A stretch of 64,000 bases of DNA, from NCBI GenBank assembly GCA_902362725.1, contig CABIXM010000009.1, positions 1 to 64,000 of the forward strand, written 5' to 3'. The DNA is from Clostridiaceae bacterium (GTDB lineage Bacteria; Bacillota; Clostridia; Lachnospirales; Lachnospiraceae). Within the stretch, counting starts at the first letter, position 1; each line of letters opens with the position of its first letter. A model generated the notes under the pieces. That model was not told the origin of the DNA. It saw only the letters and a list, made by a program, of their open reading frames with translations, and did no database searches. A program made the translations under genes and the position numbers. Shown in pieces: positions 43,529 through 52,172 of this stretch.

Positions 43529-44611
43529 CTATACAAACAAGCCGTCATTGCATGCGACCATGTCCTTGTGAAGGAGATCCTCCACTTCCTGGAACAGCTC
43601 TCTCTGGTGCATGCCTGCGCCCAGAATCAGCTTCTCTTTGGGAATCACGATGGCGTAGGCGTCCATGCCGTCCTTTGCCTCGGCTGTGGAGATGGCCTCT
43701 CCGGTAGCGGCGTCCAGGGTACAGATGAGATCCGGGAAGGTAGCGGCGCGCTGTCCGTTCTGCTCTGCCAGCATGTATTCGTTCCAGAAGGTGAAGCTTA
43801 CGCTGCCCTCCTCGCCGGTTACGTCCAGATGTCCGATATCGTAGCCGCCGTCCATCTTCAGCTCGTAGTTTGTGATCTTGCCTTTGGCCAGAACCTTCGC
43901 GTCGTAGTGCTCCTCCAGGAAGGCTACAAACTCAGCGCCGTTTTTACACTGGCTGAAGGCTTTTCCGATATCCAGAGCCTGGGAAATAGCGCCTACCGCG
44001 GCGTTCTTCTTTAGATATTCCACAGTAACCGGATTCCGGAGAACGCCTACCATACCGCCGTCGGCTACAGCGCTCTGGCGGATTACATGGGAGGTGGAAT
44101 TTAAGGCTCCCTTTGCAACGGTTTCCAGGTAGCGGGCTCCGGTTCCGCCGCAGGCAGACTGGGTAGTCTGATAATCCGGCAGCAGATTCAGTCCGATGCT
44201 TCCCATGGTTCCGGTGGGATGGGCCCGTCCGTTGCTGGGCGCGTCCACCAGAGGAATGCCGGTGAGAGCGGAGATAACCCAGCCGTTGGCTGTGGAGATG
44301 GCTCCGTTTTCGCAGGAGGTAAAGCCTGCGATTTTTTTGCCGTAGTTCAGTTCAAAATTCTTCAGGGCAGTCATCCAGTGCTCGGCGCTCAGATGAACGC
44401 CCATGGCAGAGGGCGCGCCCAGAGTGGAGACATTCACTATCACATCGTCGGGCTTCAGTTCGCTGACGTCCAACATGGTAAGTTTGTCTGTGTGCTTGAA
44501 GGTCTCTTCCAGAGCTTCTCTTCCGGCTGTAAGGGTACCGCCTCCGCCGCCTCCCAGAAGAAGGCCGCCCATCAGGGCCTGTTCACACAATTCTTTTGTC
44601 AGATAAATCAT
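43529..44611 (-). CDS. DUF917 (S-methyl-thiohydantoin desulfurase-like) protein
   Basis: A 360-residue DUF917 protein. Landmarks are MGGLLLGGGGGGTLTAGREAL near the N-terminus, NVSTLGAPSAMGVHLS, TSCENGAISTANGWV, and PLVDAPSNGRAHPTGTMGSIGL. The N-terminal domain of the family is named for S-methyl-thiohydantoin desulfurase, which suggests (thio)hydantoin ring chemistry. Last of a five-gene minus-strand operon; the racemase-like gene lies 27 bases upstream. The real substrate is unknown. Confidence 0.85.
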   Translation of the reverse strand: MIYLTKELCEQALMGGLLLGGGGGGTLTAGREALEETFKHTDKLTMLDVSELKPDDVIVNVSTLGAPSAMGVHLSAEHWMTALKNFELNYGKKIAGFTSCENGAISTANGWVISALTGIPLVDAPSNGRAHPTGTMGSIGLNLLPDYQTTQSACGGTGARYLETVAKGALNSTSHVIRQSAVADGGMVGVLRNPVTVEYLKKNAAVGAISQALDIGKAFSQCKNGAEFVAFLEEHYDAKVLAKGKITNYELKMDGGYDIGHLDVTGEEGSVSFTFWNEYMLAEQNGQRAATFPDLICTLDAATGEAISTAEAKDGMDAYAIVIPKEKLILGAGMHQRELFQEVEDLLHKDMVACNDGLFV

Positions 44612-44638
44612 AGTTGTTCCCTTTCTGTGGATGTCGTT

Positions 44639-45295
44639 TTATTTGCGGATAGATTCGAAGAAGGCAAAGGTACCTTCCGCCAGTACCGGGTCGATGACCG
44701 GAAGTCCCACTTCCTGCTCCAGCAGCTTTGCGATGCCGATGGTGGTAAGACCGGTGCAGCCCAGGGCGATGACGTCCGCGCCCATATCCTTGATTTTCCG
44801 TGCGCAGGCTACGCAGTTCTTCCGGCCTTCGTCGGTCATCAGATCCAGCGTGCTGTTTACGCCCTCCGGTTTCTCCACGGCTACCAGACGGTCTTTGGGC
44901 AGTTTGCGGTAAGCTCTCGGCGCGTAGTCGGTAATACCCAGGAGGCCGATTTTCTCACCGTATTTGCCTGCCAGGGCAACGGTGGTTTCGCCGCCGCCGG
45001 TTACGGACATATGCGGAAGAGCCTCGCGGATCTCTGCTACGCCCGGATCATCGGCGCAGCTCACAATAATCATATCCTTGTCCTGGAAGGTTTTTGCCAG
45101 CTCTACAATTTTCGGAACGGCAATCAGCTCCAGCTCATGGCTGTGGATGCCCTCCCACTGGTCCGGGATACAGCGGCTTTCTACCTGGATGCCCGGAAAA
45201 TGGTCCATGATAATCTGGCCGTGCATATCTACGAAATGCGGATCGTCAGAGGTCAGCACACGGATCAGGCCGACCCGAAATGGTTTCTTTTCCAT
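44639..45295 (-). CDS. Aspartate/glutamate/hydantoin racemase-family protein
   Basis: 218 residues. The two catalytic-Cys segments of the family are visible, SCADDPGV near the N-terminal half and ALGCTGLTTIG in the C-terminal half, with GGGETTVAL between. These enzymes invert an alpha carbon without PLP. Hydantoin racemases belong here, which fits the DUF917 neighbour. ATG 45295 follows GAGGTG; the longer frame to 45337 overlaps the previous gene. It lies 22 bases from the M29-like gene. Confidence 0.82.
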   Translation of the reverse strand: MEKKPFRVGLIRVLTSDDPHFVDMHGQIIMDHFPGIQVESRCIPDQWEGIHSHELELIAVPKIVELAKTFQDKDMIIVSCADDPGVAEIREALPHMSVTGGGETTVALAGKYGEKIGLLGITDYAPRAYRKLPKDRLVAVEKPEGVNSTLDLMTDEGRKNCVACARKIKDMGADVIALGCTGLTTIGIAKLLEQEVGLPVIDPVLAEGTFAFFESIRK

Positions 45296-45317
45296 ACGAA
45301 TCACCTCATTGTCTTTC

Positions 45318-46259
45318 TCAGATCTGGAATTCTCCATCTTTAATGACCAGTGTATCGTCCAGATACAGGGTCGGCTTCAGAATGATGCCGTCCATATGGC
45401 AGTCTGCCTTGTTGACGCCGCCGAAGGAAGTATTGGTACCGAAGGCCACATGCACGGTGCCGTACACCTTCTCATCCTCCAGGATAATGCCGTTCAGGAT
45501 AGCAGCCTCATTGGTGCCGATACCCAGCTCCGCTACGGTGCTGTTGTTCTCATTGGCCAGAAGGACATCTAACATCTCGCTCTTCTCGCCAGTGATGGAC
45601 TGAAGCTTGCCGTCTTTGATCACGAACTTCAGGGGAGCGTCCAGCTTGCCGATGCCGACCATGGAGCCGTCCACGATCATTTCACCGTTGACGCCGTCCT
45701 CCAGGGGAGCAATGTAAGCCTCGCCGGAGGGCAGATTGCCGCACTGGCCGGCTTCCCGGTATACGCCCGGGCTGGGCACGCCGTCACGGCCATCCAAGTT
45801 CAGGGTCAGGGTGCAGCCGTCCTTCTGGATGACAGCCTTCTTTGCTTTCGTGAGGAGTTCAGTTACCTTGCCGGTGAGCTTCAGGACCTCGTCGTAATCC
45901 GCAGTCATGGCGCCTGCGCCGAACATCTCCTCGGTGATGCCGGGCATGGTAGCCACGCGGGTGCCGGTCTTCTGAGCTTCGATCTTTGCGTTGGTGTGGG
46001 TCAGGGACTTGGCGGTGGGGCAGATCACCACGTCTGCGGCCTTCATGGCCTCCGCTACGGTACGGGGCGGCTCCTCGCCGGAGAGCTCGCGCTCCTTCAT
46101 AACCATCAGCAGAGCCTCGCAGCCCAGCTCCTTGGCTCCCTCGTAGAGCGCGGTGCCGATGGTGAGGCGGCTGTCGTCGGTGATAATCAGTACATCCTCG
46201 GTGGGCTTTACAGCCAGGCAGGATACCATGACATTTTTTGCGATTTCTTTCAGTTCCAT
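45318..46259 (-). CDS. M29/NicX-like aminopeptidase-family metalloenzyme
   Basis: A 313-residue protein resembling the M29 aminopeptidase / NicX-type metalloenzyme group. Typical features are VLIITDDSRLTIGTALYEGAKELG near the N-terminus, E in KFVIKDGKLQSITGE, VAELGIGTNEAA and HVAFGTNTSFGGVNKADCHMDGI with metal-binding His and Asp. It could open a peptide-like or ring amide bond. It lies 59 bases after AroM and 22 before the racemase-like gene in one operon. Confidence 0.8.
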   Translation of the reverse strand: MELKEIAKNVMVSCLAVKPTEDVLIITDDSRLTIGTALYEGAKELGCEALLMVMKERELSGEEPPRTVAEAMKAADVVICPTAKSLTHTNAKIEAQKTGTRVATMPGITEEMFGAGAMTADYDEVLKLTGKVTELLTKAKKAVIQKDGCTLTLNLDGRDGVPSPGVYREAGQCGNLPSGEAYIAPLEDGVNGEMIVDGSMVGIGKLDAPLKFVIKDGKLQSITGEKSEMLDVLLANENNSTVAELGIGTNEAAILNGIILEDEKVYGTVHVAFGTNTSFGGVNKADCHMDGIILKPTLYLDDTLVIKDGEFQI

Positions 46260-46318
46260 TTCAGATACTCCTTTGTGTAATTACCTATTATAAATGGTAT
46301 GACATAGAAAATCATGTT

Positions 46319-46993
46319 TTAGACGTCGGTTACTTCGGAAATCACCCGGGCCAGCAGCGTACGGGGCAGAACCACGGTCTTGCCGGTTTTTTCCGCGAAC
46401 ATCTCTTTCATCTTCTGGGTGAAGCCGATGCAGTCCAGAACCACCAGGTCCACGTCGTCCATGTGGCTGATTTCCTCGGCTGCCTTTTCCAGATCCGACC
46501 ACTCACCGTAGGGGGAAGCAGCCACACTGGTACACTCTTTCACATAGCCGCTCCATTTCTGGTTATTCTGCTCTAACTGGAGCGGAGACGGTGTGACAGC
46601 GGCGATATGGGAGGTGCGGGTCAGAAGAGGCACGACTTTATGCAGAATGTCACAGGGGAAGACCATGGGGACATGGGAGGTCAGACTTTCCGGAAAGCTT
46701 CCGGTACAGAATACCATGATGAGCTTCACGCCTGCGGCCTCCAGCGCATCGATGCCCTTCTGAAGATTGCCGAGAATGTACTTTTCGGCGAAGGTGACGG
46801 AAGAGCCGTCTGTAAGTCTGGATACCAGTACATAGTCGTCGCCCTCCGGTTTGAACTTCTCAATTTCTTCACGGGTCAGACCATCCAGGCCGCCCCGCTG
46901 CAGCAGCTCAATCTTGCCACCGAAGATATCCATGATGTCACAGGTCACGTCCACTCTGGGGGCCTGTCCGATGGTGATTGCTCCGATTTTCAT
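46319..46993 (-). CDS. AroM-family protein
   Basis: A 224-residue AroM protein (IGAITIGQAPRVDVTCDI, LQRGGLDGLTREEIEKF, VSRLTDGSSVTFAEKYI, VLDCIGFTQKMKEMF). The name comes from a gene next to aroL in E. coli; its reaction is unknown. The fold looks related to Asp/Glu racemases (FCTGSFP and VLDCIGF sit where the two catalytic Cys lie), so it may act on the same type of substrate as the racemase-like neighbour. Confidence 0.85.
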   Translation of the reverse strand: MKIGAITIGQAPRVDVTCDIMDIFGGKIELLQRGGLDGLTREEIEKFKPEGDDYVLVSRLTDGSSVTFAEKYILGNLQKGIDALEAAGVKLIMVFCTGSFPESLTSHVPMVFPCDILHKVVPLLTRTSHIAAVTPSPLQLEQNNQKWSGYVKECTSVAASPYGEWSDLEKAAEEISHMDDVDLVVLDCIGFTQKMKEMFAEKTGKTVVLPRTLLARVISEVTDV

Positions 46994-47027
46994 AAGATCA
47001 TCCTTCCTAAATAAAATGTGATAAATG

Positions 47028-47098
47028 GTTCTGTAACAGGAGATTCCAGGGAAATTCTCTATTACAGAACAAAGGCAGCCGCAGAGTATGCGGCCGCC
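47028..47098 (-). terminator. Two hairpins between DUF1177 and AroM genes
   Basis: After the DUF1177 stop (minus strand) comes GGCGGCCGC/GCGGCTGCC (47098-47074) followed by TTTGTT, a weak terminator. Then comes a 9-bp repeat GTTCTGTAA/TTACAGAAC (47070-47028) just before the AroM ribosome site. They may split or attenuate the operon. Confidence 0.5.
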
Positions 47099-47117
47099 TC
47101 CTCGTGTACAAAATAAT

Positions 47118-48056
47118 TTATTCGTTTCCGAGAGTCTGAAGCTGATCCATTCTGCCGTACAGCTTCACCAGACGTTCGTATTCCTTTTCATCATAGAAGC
47201 TTGCCTCGCCGCGGCCGAAGGACTTGGCAACCTCCATCATGTAGCGTGCAGCCTCTTCCACGTCTGCAAAGTGGCTGGAGCCTGTAGCACAGCCCGGAAC
47301 CATGGTCTCGGTGGTGATAGCCACGCCTACGACCGGCGCCTTGGTAGCGGTGCAGGGCTGCAGAATGCTGTTCAGATGGTATACGTCATTGCCGTAAGGT
47401 GTGATATCCTGCATGCTCAGCGGGAATACATAGGGCAGCTGACCGGTAGTACGCTGCATGATCTCCAGCAGATCCTCGGATACGCGAAGAATCCAGCCCT
47501 CTTTTACGGTGTTGGAGATAGCGAAGCCTCTGGTATTGATGACACGGTTGCCCTTGGTGGTGTCTACGGTCAGGATAGCGTCCAGCTCGGGGCTGACTTC
47601 TTCCTTATTGACCTGGGACATCTCCACTGGGGATCCCATGAAGGGAACCGGCTTGTGGGGAGCAGTCGGAGCGTGGGGGCAGATCTGTGTGGAGACAAAT
47701 ACGTCGCCCTCCAGGTAATCGCCTTTGGTCTGCATATCCAGAAGCTTGGCTGCTACAGCCAGAGCGCAGAGCGCGCCGTCGCCGTCGGATACGAAGCCGA
47801 TCATCTCCGGACGCGCGCCGATACCGCCCAGACGTCCCAGAAGACCGATGGTCGGAGCAGAGCCGCCCTTGGACTTACCGTTGGTACCCGGGATGCGGAC
47901 CTTTACCATGTCAGTGCTGCCCTTCGGTCCTTCCAGCGGATAGACTTCCACGTTGGCCTCAGGATTTACGGACTGCAGATATTTTTTAACGGCTGCGCCG
48001 TCTACCGTACTGCTGTCAAGTACGTCAAACACTTCCATAATCTGTTTAATAAGCAT
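47118..48056 (-). CDS. DUF1177 domain-containing protein
   Basis: A 312-residue DUF1177 protein (MEVFDVLDSSTVDGAAVKKYL, PTIGLLGRLGGIGARPEMIGFVSDGDGA, STQICPHAPTAPHKPVPFM). Seven-residue-spaced Asp and His positions suggest a metal-dependent hydrolase fold, but this is only a guess. AGGAGG precedes the ATG. First gene of the minus-strand operon, with its own promoter, and divergent from the OPT transporter. Confidence 0.82.
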   Translation of the reverse strand: MLIKQIMEVFDVLDSSTVDGAAVKKYLQSVNPEANVEVYPLEGPKGSTDMVKVRIPGTNGKSKGGSAPTIGLLGRLGGIGARPEMIGFVSDGDGALCALAVAAKLLDMQTKGDYLEGDVFVSTQICPHAPTAPHKPVPFMGSPVEMSQVNKEEVSPELDAILTVDTTKGNRVINTRGFAISNTVKEGWILRVSEDLLEIMQRTTGQLPYVFPLSMQDITPYGNDVYHLNSILQPCTATKAPVVGVAITTETMVPGCATGSSHFADVEEAARYMMEVAKSFGRGEASFYDEKEYERLVKLYGRMDQLQTLGNE

Positions 48057-48091
48057 GGTGTTTCCTCCTAAAGTGATTTATATTCAGATAG

Positions 48092-48120
48092 ATCATACCT
48101 CATTTTCTATGGAAAAGCAA
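48092..48120 (-). promoter_or_regulatory. Promoter of the DUF1177-AroM-M29-racemase-DUF917 operon
   Basis: On the minus strand TTGCTT (48120-48115), 17 bases, TATGAT (48097-48092), 36 bases before the DUF1177 ATG. Confidence 0.6.
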
Positions 48121-48197
48121 CTGATTTGGAAAGAAAGATAAGTTTCCTGAAAATTTATGAAAAATTAAGAAAGTTTAAGAAACATTAATACTTTAGC

Positions 48198-48226
48198 TTG
48201 ACACAGCTGGAAAGTGGGAGTATGAT
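48198..48226 (+). promoter_or_regulatory. Promoter of the OPT transporter gene
   Basis: TTGACA (48198-48203), 17 bases, TATGAT (48221-48226). Transcription should start near 48233, just before a terminator-like hairpin. Confidence 0.65.
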
Positions 48227-48238
48227 AAAAATATCACG

Positions 48239-48287
48239 AGCTATGAACGGGCATAGGAACGGGATGCCTGCGTCATAGCTTTTTTTA
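48239..48287 (+). terminator. Leader terminator (possible attenuator) before the OPT transporter gene
   Basis: The outer stem AGCTATGA/TCATAGCT (48239-48246/48273-48280) and an inner GGCAT/ATGCC stem are followed by T7 (48281-48287). It sits between the promoter and the transporter ATG at 48305, so by default the transcript should stop here. The element would need to be overcome by a ligand, protein or translation signal. Confidence 0.65.
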
Positions 48288-48304
48288 GAAAGGAAGCTGA
48301 TAAT

Positions 48305-49987
48305 ATGACAAATGAAAATCCTGAACTGAAAAAACAGCAGTCAATTTCAGCAGCCGAGCATCCGAAGGCGTGGGATCCCCAGGTAATGATTCTGGGACTT
48401 CCGCTGGCAGTCGTAGGATGTATCATCGGCCTGGAGCTGATTGTCCGTACAGGAGTAACCCCGAACACCTCCATCATCGGAGCACTGTTTGCCATTCTTC
48501 TTTCCAGAATTCCGGTGGCATTTTTAAGAAAATACCGCAGTATCCACAGACAGAATCTGCTGCAGACATCCATTTCCGCAGCTACATTCTCCGCTGCGAA
48601 CTGTATGATTCTTCCGATTGGTATTCCGGTTATCATGGGATATCCGGAGCTGATGTTCCCCATGCTGATCGGCGTGATGCTGGCTACCTGTGTAGACGCG
48701 ACCATCCTTTACAACTGCTTCGGATCTGAGATGTTCCCGGCAGAGGGCGCATGGCCGCCCGGAGTGGCAGCGGCAGATTCCATCCTGGCAGTTATCGAGA
48801 AAGGTAAAAAGGCCGTCCTTCTTCTGGTTGGTATTGGCCTTGGCTGGGTAGGTAAGATCGCAGGACTTCCCATGGATCTTCTGGGAGTATCCTGGTTTGG
48901 TGATTTCGGAGCCATGGCCGCTCTGGCAGCAGGTTCCCTGGTTATCGGCGTCCTGAAGGTAAACGGCTTCTCCTTCTCTATCTTCGGACACGCGTTTAAT
49001 TTCGTAACCAATGCATTTGGCGAGGGCTTTGTATATACAGATCACCTTTCACTGCAGTATATGGCGCACGGTGTTATGATCGGCGCCGGTATCATTTCCC
49101 TGGTACAGTGCGGTATCGCCCTGTTCAAGAAGAGCAAGGGTACCAAGACAGTGGATACCACCAATGTGGTAAGCAACGAGCATATGAAGAAGACCCTGGG
49201 CGTGGGCTTCGGCGCATACCTGGTCATCGCTCTGTTCCTTGCAGTCGTAGGCGGCATCATCACCAAGATGAGCGTACCGCAGTTCATCCTCTGGCTGATC
49301 TTCGCAGCATTCGCTGCTGAGGCATCCGAGCTGATCGTAGGTATCTCCGCCATGTATTCCGGATGGTTCCCGGGATTTGCGACAGCCCTGATTTTCCTGA
49401 TTGTCGGCATGCTTCTTGGCTTCCCGAAGCTGGCGCTTGGCCTGCTGGTAGGCTTTACTGCAGCCACCGGCCCCTGCTTCTCTGATATGGCGTACGACTT
49501 AAAGTGCGGCTACATTTTAAGAGGAAGAGGAGCAAATCCGGAGCTTGAGAAAGAGGGACGTAAGCAGCAGTTCTTTGCAGAGCTCATGGGCTTTGCCGTA
49601 GCGTTTGTAATGGTTGCTTTCTTCGCAAATAAGTACTTCGGACAGGGACTGTTTGTAGCAGTATCCAATACCTTCGTAGCTACCATTGACGCGGGAGCAA
49701 GCGGAGAAATCGCAAAATGGCTTCTTATCTGGGCTATCCCGGGCGCTATCATTCAGCTCCTTGGCGGAAAGCGTCAGCTGGGTATCCTGTTCGCTACCGG
49801 ACTTCTGGTAGGTAATATCATCAACGGCCTGACCATCGCAGCTGGTCTGATTATCCGTCTGGTTGCTGTCCGTGCCAACAAAGAGAACGAGCAGACCCTC
49901 AACATCCTGGGTGCAGGCGCACTGGCAGGAGCTGCTATCTACAGCTTCTTCACCGCTACTCTGGGACTGGTAGGAAAGAAAGACTGA
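48305..49987 (+). CDS. OPT-family oligopeptide transporter
   Basis: A 560-residue membrane protein of the OPT (oligopeptide/metal-chelate) family with about 14 hydrophobic segments. Visible landmarks are QTSISAATFSAANCMILPIGIP, LPMDLLGVSWFGDFGAMAALAAGSLVIG, ATGPCFSDMAYDLKCGYILRGRG and the conserved late GGKRQLGILFATGLLVGN. OPT proteins use proton symport to import peptides, modified amino acids or siderophore-like chelates. Divergent from the DUF1177 operon, it is the likely uptake system for its substrate. Confidence 0.88.
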   Translation: MTNENPELKKQQSISAAEHPKAWDPQVMILGLPLAVVGCIIGLELIVRTGVTPNTSIIGALFAILLSRIPVAFLRKYRSIHRQNLLQTSISAATFSAANCMILPIGIPVIMGYPELMFPMLIGVMLATCVDATILYNCFGSEMFPAEGAWPPGVAAADSILAVIEKGKKAVLLLVGIGLGWVGKIAGLPMDLLGVSWFGDFGAMAALAAGSLVIGVLKVNGFSFSIFGHAFNFVTNAFGEGFVYTDHLSLQYMAHGVMIGAGIISLVQCGIALFKKSKGTKTVDTTNVVSNEHMKKTLGVGFGAYLVIALFLAVVGGIITKMSVPQFILWLIFAAFAAEASELIVGISAMYSGWFPGFATALIFLIVGMLLGFPKLALGLLVGFTAATGPCFSDMAYDLKCGYILRGRGANPELEKEGRKQQFFAELMGFAVAFVMVAFFANKYFGQGLFVAVSNTFVATIDAGASGEIAKWLLIWAIPGAIIQLLGGKRQLGILFATGLLVGNIINGLTIAAGLIIRLVAVRANKENEQTLNILGAGALAGAAIYSFFTATLGLVGKKD

Positions 49988-50023
49988 TAGGCGTTACATA
50001 ATAAAAAAGCCTGAATCTATAGA

Positions 50024-50066
50024 AAAAGGGAATCTGGTCCGTCTGTCGGACGGGGTTCTCTTTTTT
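50024..50066 (+). terminator. Terminator of the OPT transporter gene
   Basis: A stem built from AAAGGGAA.../GGTTCTCTTT with an inner GTCCG-TCTGT-CGGAC hairpin is followed by T6, 40 bases after the transporter stop. Confidence 0.75.
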
Positions 50067-50101
50067 ATGATATTTCAGAGATTTCTGCGAGGAAATAAGG
50101 C

Positions 50102-51052
50102 ATGGATTATTTTATTATTATTGCACCCAAGCTCATCAGCTTTTTTCTGCTGATTGCATTAGGCTTTACCATTTCAAAACTGGGAATTTTCCCCAAAAGC
50201 TGCCTGCCCTCCCTGTCGGCCTTTCTGATTAAAGTGGTGCTGCCCTGTCTGACCATATCGCTTCTGTGTCAGAGGGGAACCACCTGGGGCGATCTGGCGG
50301 GCTTCCATGGCATCGTGCTCTGTCAGATGGCCGGATATGTGCTGCTGGCCGCAGTGGGTCTTCTGTGCGTCAGGCTGGCCGAAATCCGGCCCACCACTTC
50401 GAATGTGCATGTGGGCTGTATGATCGGCGGCAATTACGGCTTTGTGGTTATCCCGATCCTGATGGCTCTGTACACGCCGGAGAACGGACAACAGTACATT
50501 CCCATCTGCTCAGCCATTGACACCATGATGGTCTGGACCCTGGGACTCTATTTCTTTACCCGGGGTGTCGAGAAGGACGGCGAGCCTTGGTACCGGATTC
50601 TGGCGAAACGGCTGTTTAACCCGATCCTGGTGTCCATCGTGCTGATTCTGACCCTGAATTCCCTGTCGGTGACCCTGCCGGGTTCGGTGCTGGAGGTCTG
50701 TACGAACGTGGGCAATATTAGCTACAGCCTGGGACTTATCTATGTGGGCTGCACCATCTGCTTCCTGAAAAAAGGAAGCCTGCACTGCCTGAAAACTCTG
50801 TGGATGCTGGCGCTGACCAAGCTTTTCGCAGTGCCGCTTCTGATTTACATTCTGACCGGGCCGATTCTGCCCGAGACCGAGCGGGTGGTGTTGATGCTGA
50901 TAGCGGGCGCGCCCTCCATGACCACCAGCTGTATGATAGCGGGCCAGTACGGGCTGGATGAGGACTATGCTTCCACGGCGGTCTTTGTGACGACCATCTG
51001 CTGTATGGTGACGATTCCGCTGCTGTTTCTGACCTCGGCGCTGTTTCGGTAA
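50102..51052 (+). CDS. AEC-family transporter (auxin efflux carrier type)
   Basis: A 316-residue permease of the AEC family with about ten hydrophobic segments (APKLISFFLLIALGF, GNYGFVVIPILMALY, the late SMTTSCMIAGQYGLDEDYASTAVFVTT). Bacterial members move small organic acids such as malate, malonate or amino acid derivatives. It follows the OPT terminator, with GCGAGGAAATAAGGC before the ATG, so it has separate expression. Substrate unknown. Confidence 0.85.
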   Translation: MDYFIIIAPKLISFFLLIALGFTISKLGIFPKSCLPSLSAFLIKVVLPCLTISLLCQRGTTWGDLAGFHGIVLCQMAGYVLLAAVGLLCVRLAEIRPTTSNVHVGCMIGGNYGFVVIPILMALYTPENGQQYIPICSAIDTMMVWTLGLYFFTRGVEKDGEPWYRILAKRLFNPILVSIVLILTLNSLSVTLPGSVLEVCTNVGNISYSLGLIYVGCTICFLKKGSLHCLKTLWMLALTKLFAVPLLIYILTGPILPETERVVLMLIAGAPSMTTSCMIAGQYGLDEDYASTAVFVTTICCMVTIPLLFLTSALFR

Positions 51053-51139
51053 AAGCATACCACATACACAGAGAAAGAAAGCGCCTCATCCAGGCGCACA
51101 CGCGAAGATGGAAGCGCTTGTATATAGGAGGAAAATCAT

Positions 51140-52048
51140 ATGCAACTGACAGAAGTAATCGAAAAACGAAGAAGTATCCGGAAATTCTCGGACAAACCGG
51201 TTTCCAGGGGGATTTTGGAAGAACTCATAAAAGCCGCGGCCTTGGCTCCCACCGCCAGCAATCTACAGGCCTGGCGTTTCTTTGTGGCGGATGATCCGAA
51301 GCTGGTGCGGGACATCGACTCCTTTAGCCCGGGGCTGTCCGGCAAGCCTCCGGTGATCATTGCCATCGCCAGCGACCTGGCCGAGGTGGAGCGCCGGGGC
51401 AGCAAGAACAGCCTGGTCTACGGCCTGATGATGGACGCGTCCATGGCGGCGGAAAATCTGATGCTGAAGGCGGCGGATTTGGGGCTTGGTACATGCGCCA
51501 TCAAAAGCTATAATGATAAAGCGGTACACAAGCTTTTGAACTTGCCGGATACTATGCGGCTGGAGATCCTGATTTCTCTGGGCTGGCCGGAGGGAGAACC
51601 CAGAACGCCGAAGCGGAAACCCATGGAGGAGGTGCTGTTCTGGAATGCCTGGGAGGGACAGGCAGAAGAAGCAGCAGACAAGAAGCCGGAAAAGGAGACA
51701 GACAGTCCGAGTACGGCGGAAAAAGCTCTGAAGACGGCAACGCTTGCAGAAAGCCGCAATTCCAAGGCAGAGCATTTCAATAAGAAAGAACTGCAGGATC
51801 TGCTGATCTACATGATCACCAGTGCGGCGGGCCTGCCCGGGGAACCACAAATGTACGGTCCCTTACGCCTCATTGAGTCTTCGAGACGTCTGGCTGGGAT
51901 GCTGGGTGACGCCTATGGCGGAGCGGTCTTCGGAGAACTGACAGCGCTTATCGACGCCGGAAAGGGCAAAAATATGACCGATCCGGAGGGCTTTTGCGAA
52001 ATGCTTGGGGAAGCTGCGGCACAGGCTACGGATCTCCTTTCGGATTAA
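51140..52048 (+). CDS. Nitroreductase-family protein with C-terminal extension
   Basis: 302 residues. The first 175 or so are an FMN-binding nitroreductase (KRRSIRKFSDKPVSRGILEEL, APTASNLQAWRFFV, GTCAIKSYND, ILISLGWPEGEP). After a Lys/Glu-rich linker (about 180-210) comes a separate helical region to the end (LQDLLIYMITSAAGLPGEPQ...), which reads like a small DUF-type helical bundle with DPEGFCEMLGEAA. Such fusion is unusual. AGGAGG precedes the ATG. Confidence 0.8.
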   Translation: MQLTEVIEKRRSIRKFSDKPVSRGILEELIKAAALAPTASNLQAWRFFVADDPKLVRDIDSFSPGLSGKPPVIIAIASDLAEVERRGSKNSLVYGLMMDASMAAENLMLKAADLGLGTCAIKSYNDKAVHKLLNLPDTMRLEILISLGWPEGEPRTPKRKPMEEVLFWNAWEGQAEEAADKKPEKETDSPSTAEKALKTATLAESRNSKAEHFNKKELQDLLIYMITSAAGLPGEPQMYGPLRLIESSRRLAGMLGDAYGGAVFGELTALIDAGKGKNMTDPEGFCEMLGEAAAQATDLLSD

Positions 52049-52172
52049 GCGGTAAAAAAGGCTGAAAGAAAGCGAAAAAAGGCTTGCAATTTCGAAAAAA
52101 TTGCGGTAGTCTTTTGAAAGACATACAAATGTCCGCAGAAAAAAGACATTTATAAAGAGGAGAATATGAAAA

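Noticed and set aside
44219..45343. 374-codon plus-strand open frame across DUF917 and the racemase-like gene
   Set aside because: It is opposite two motif-bearing genes and spans their intergenic gap without a promoter or ribosome site.
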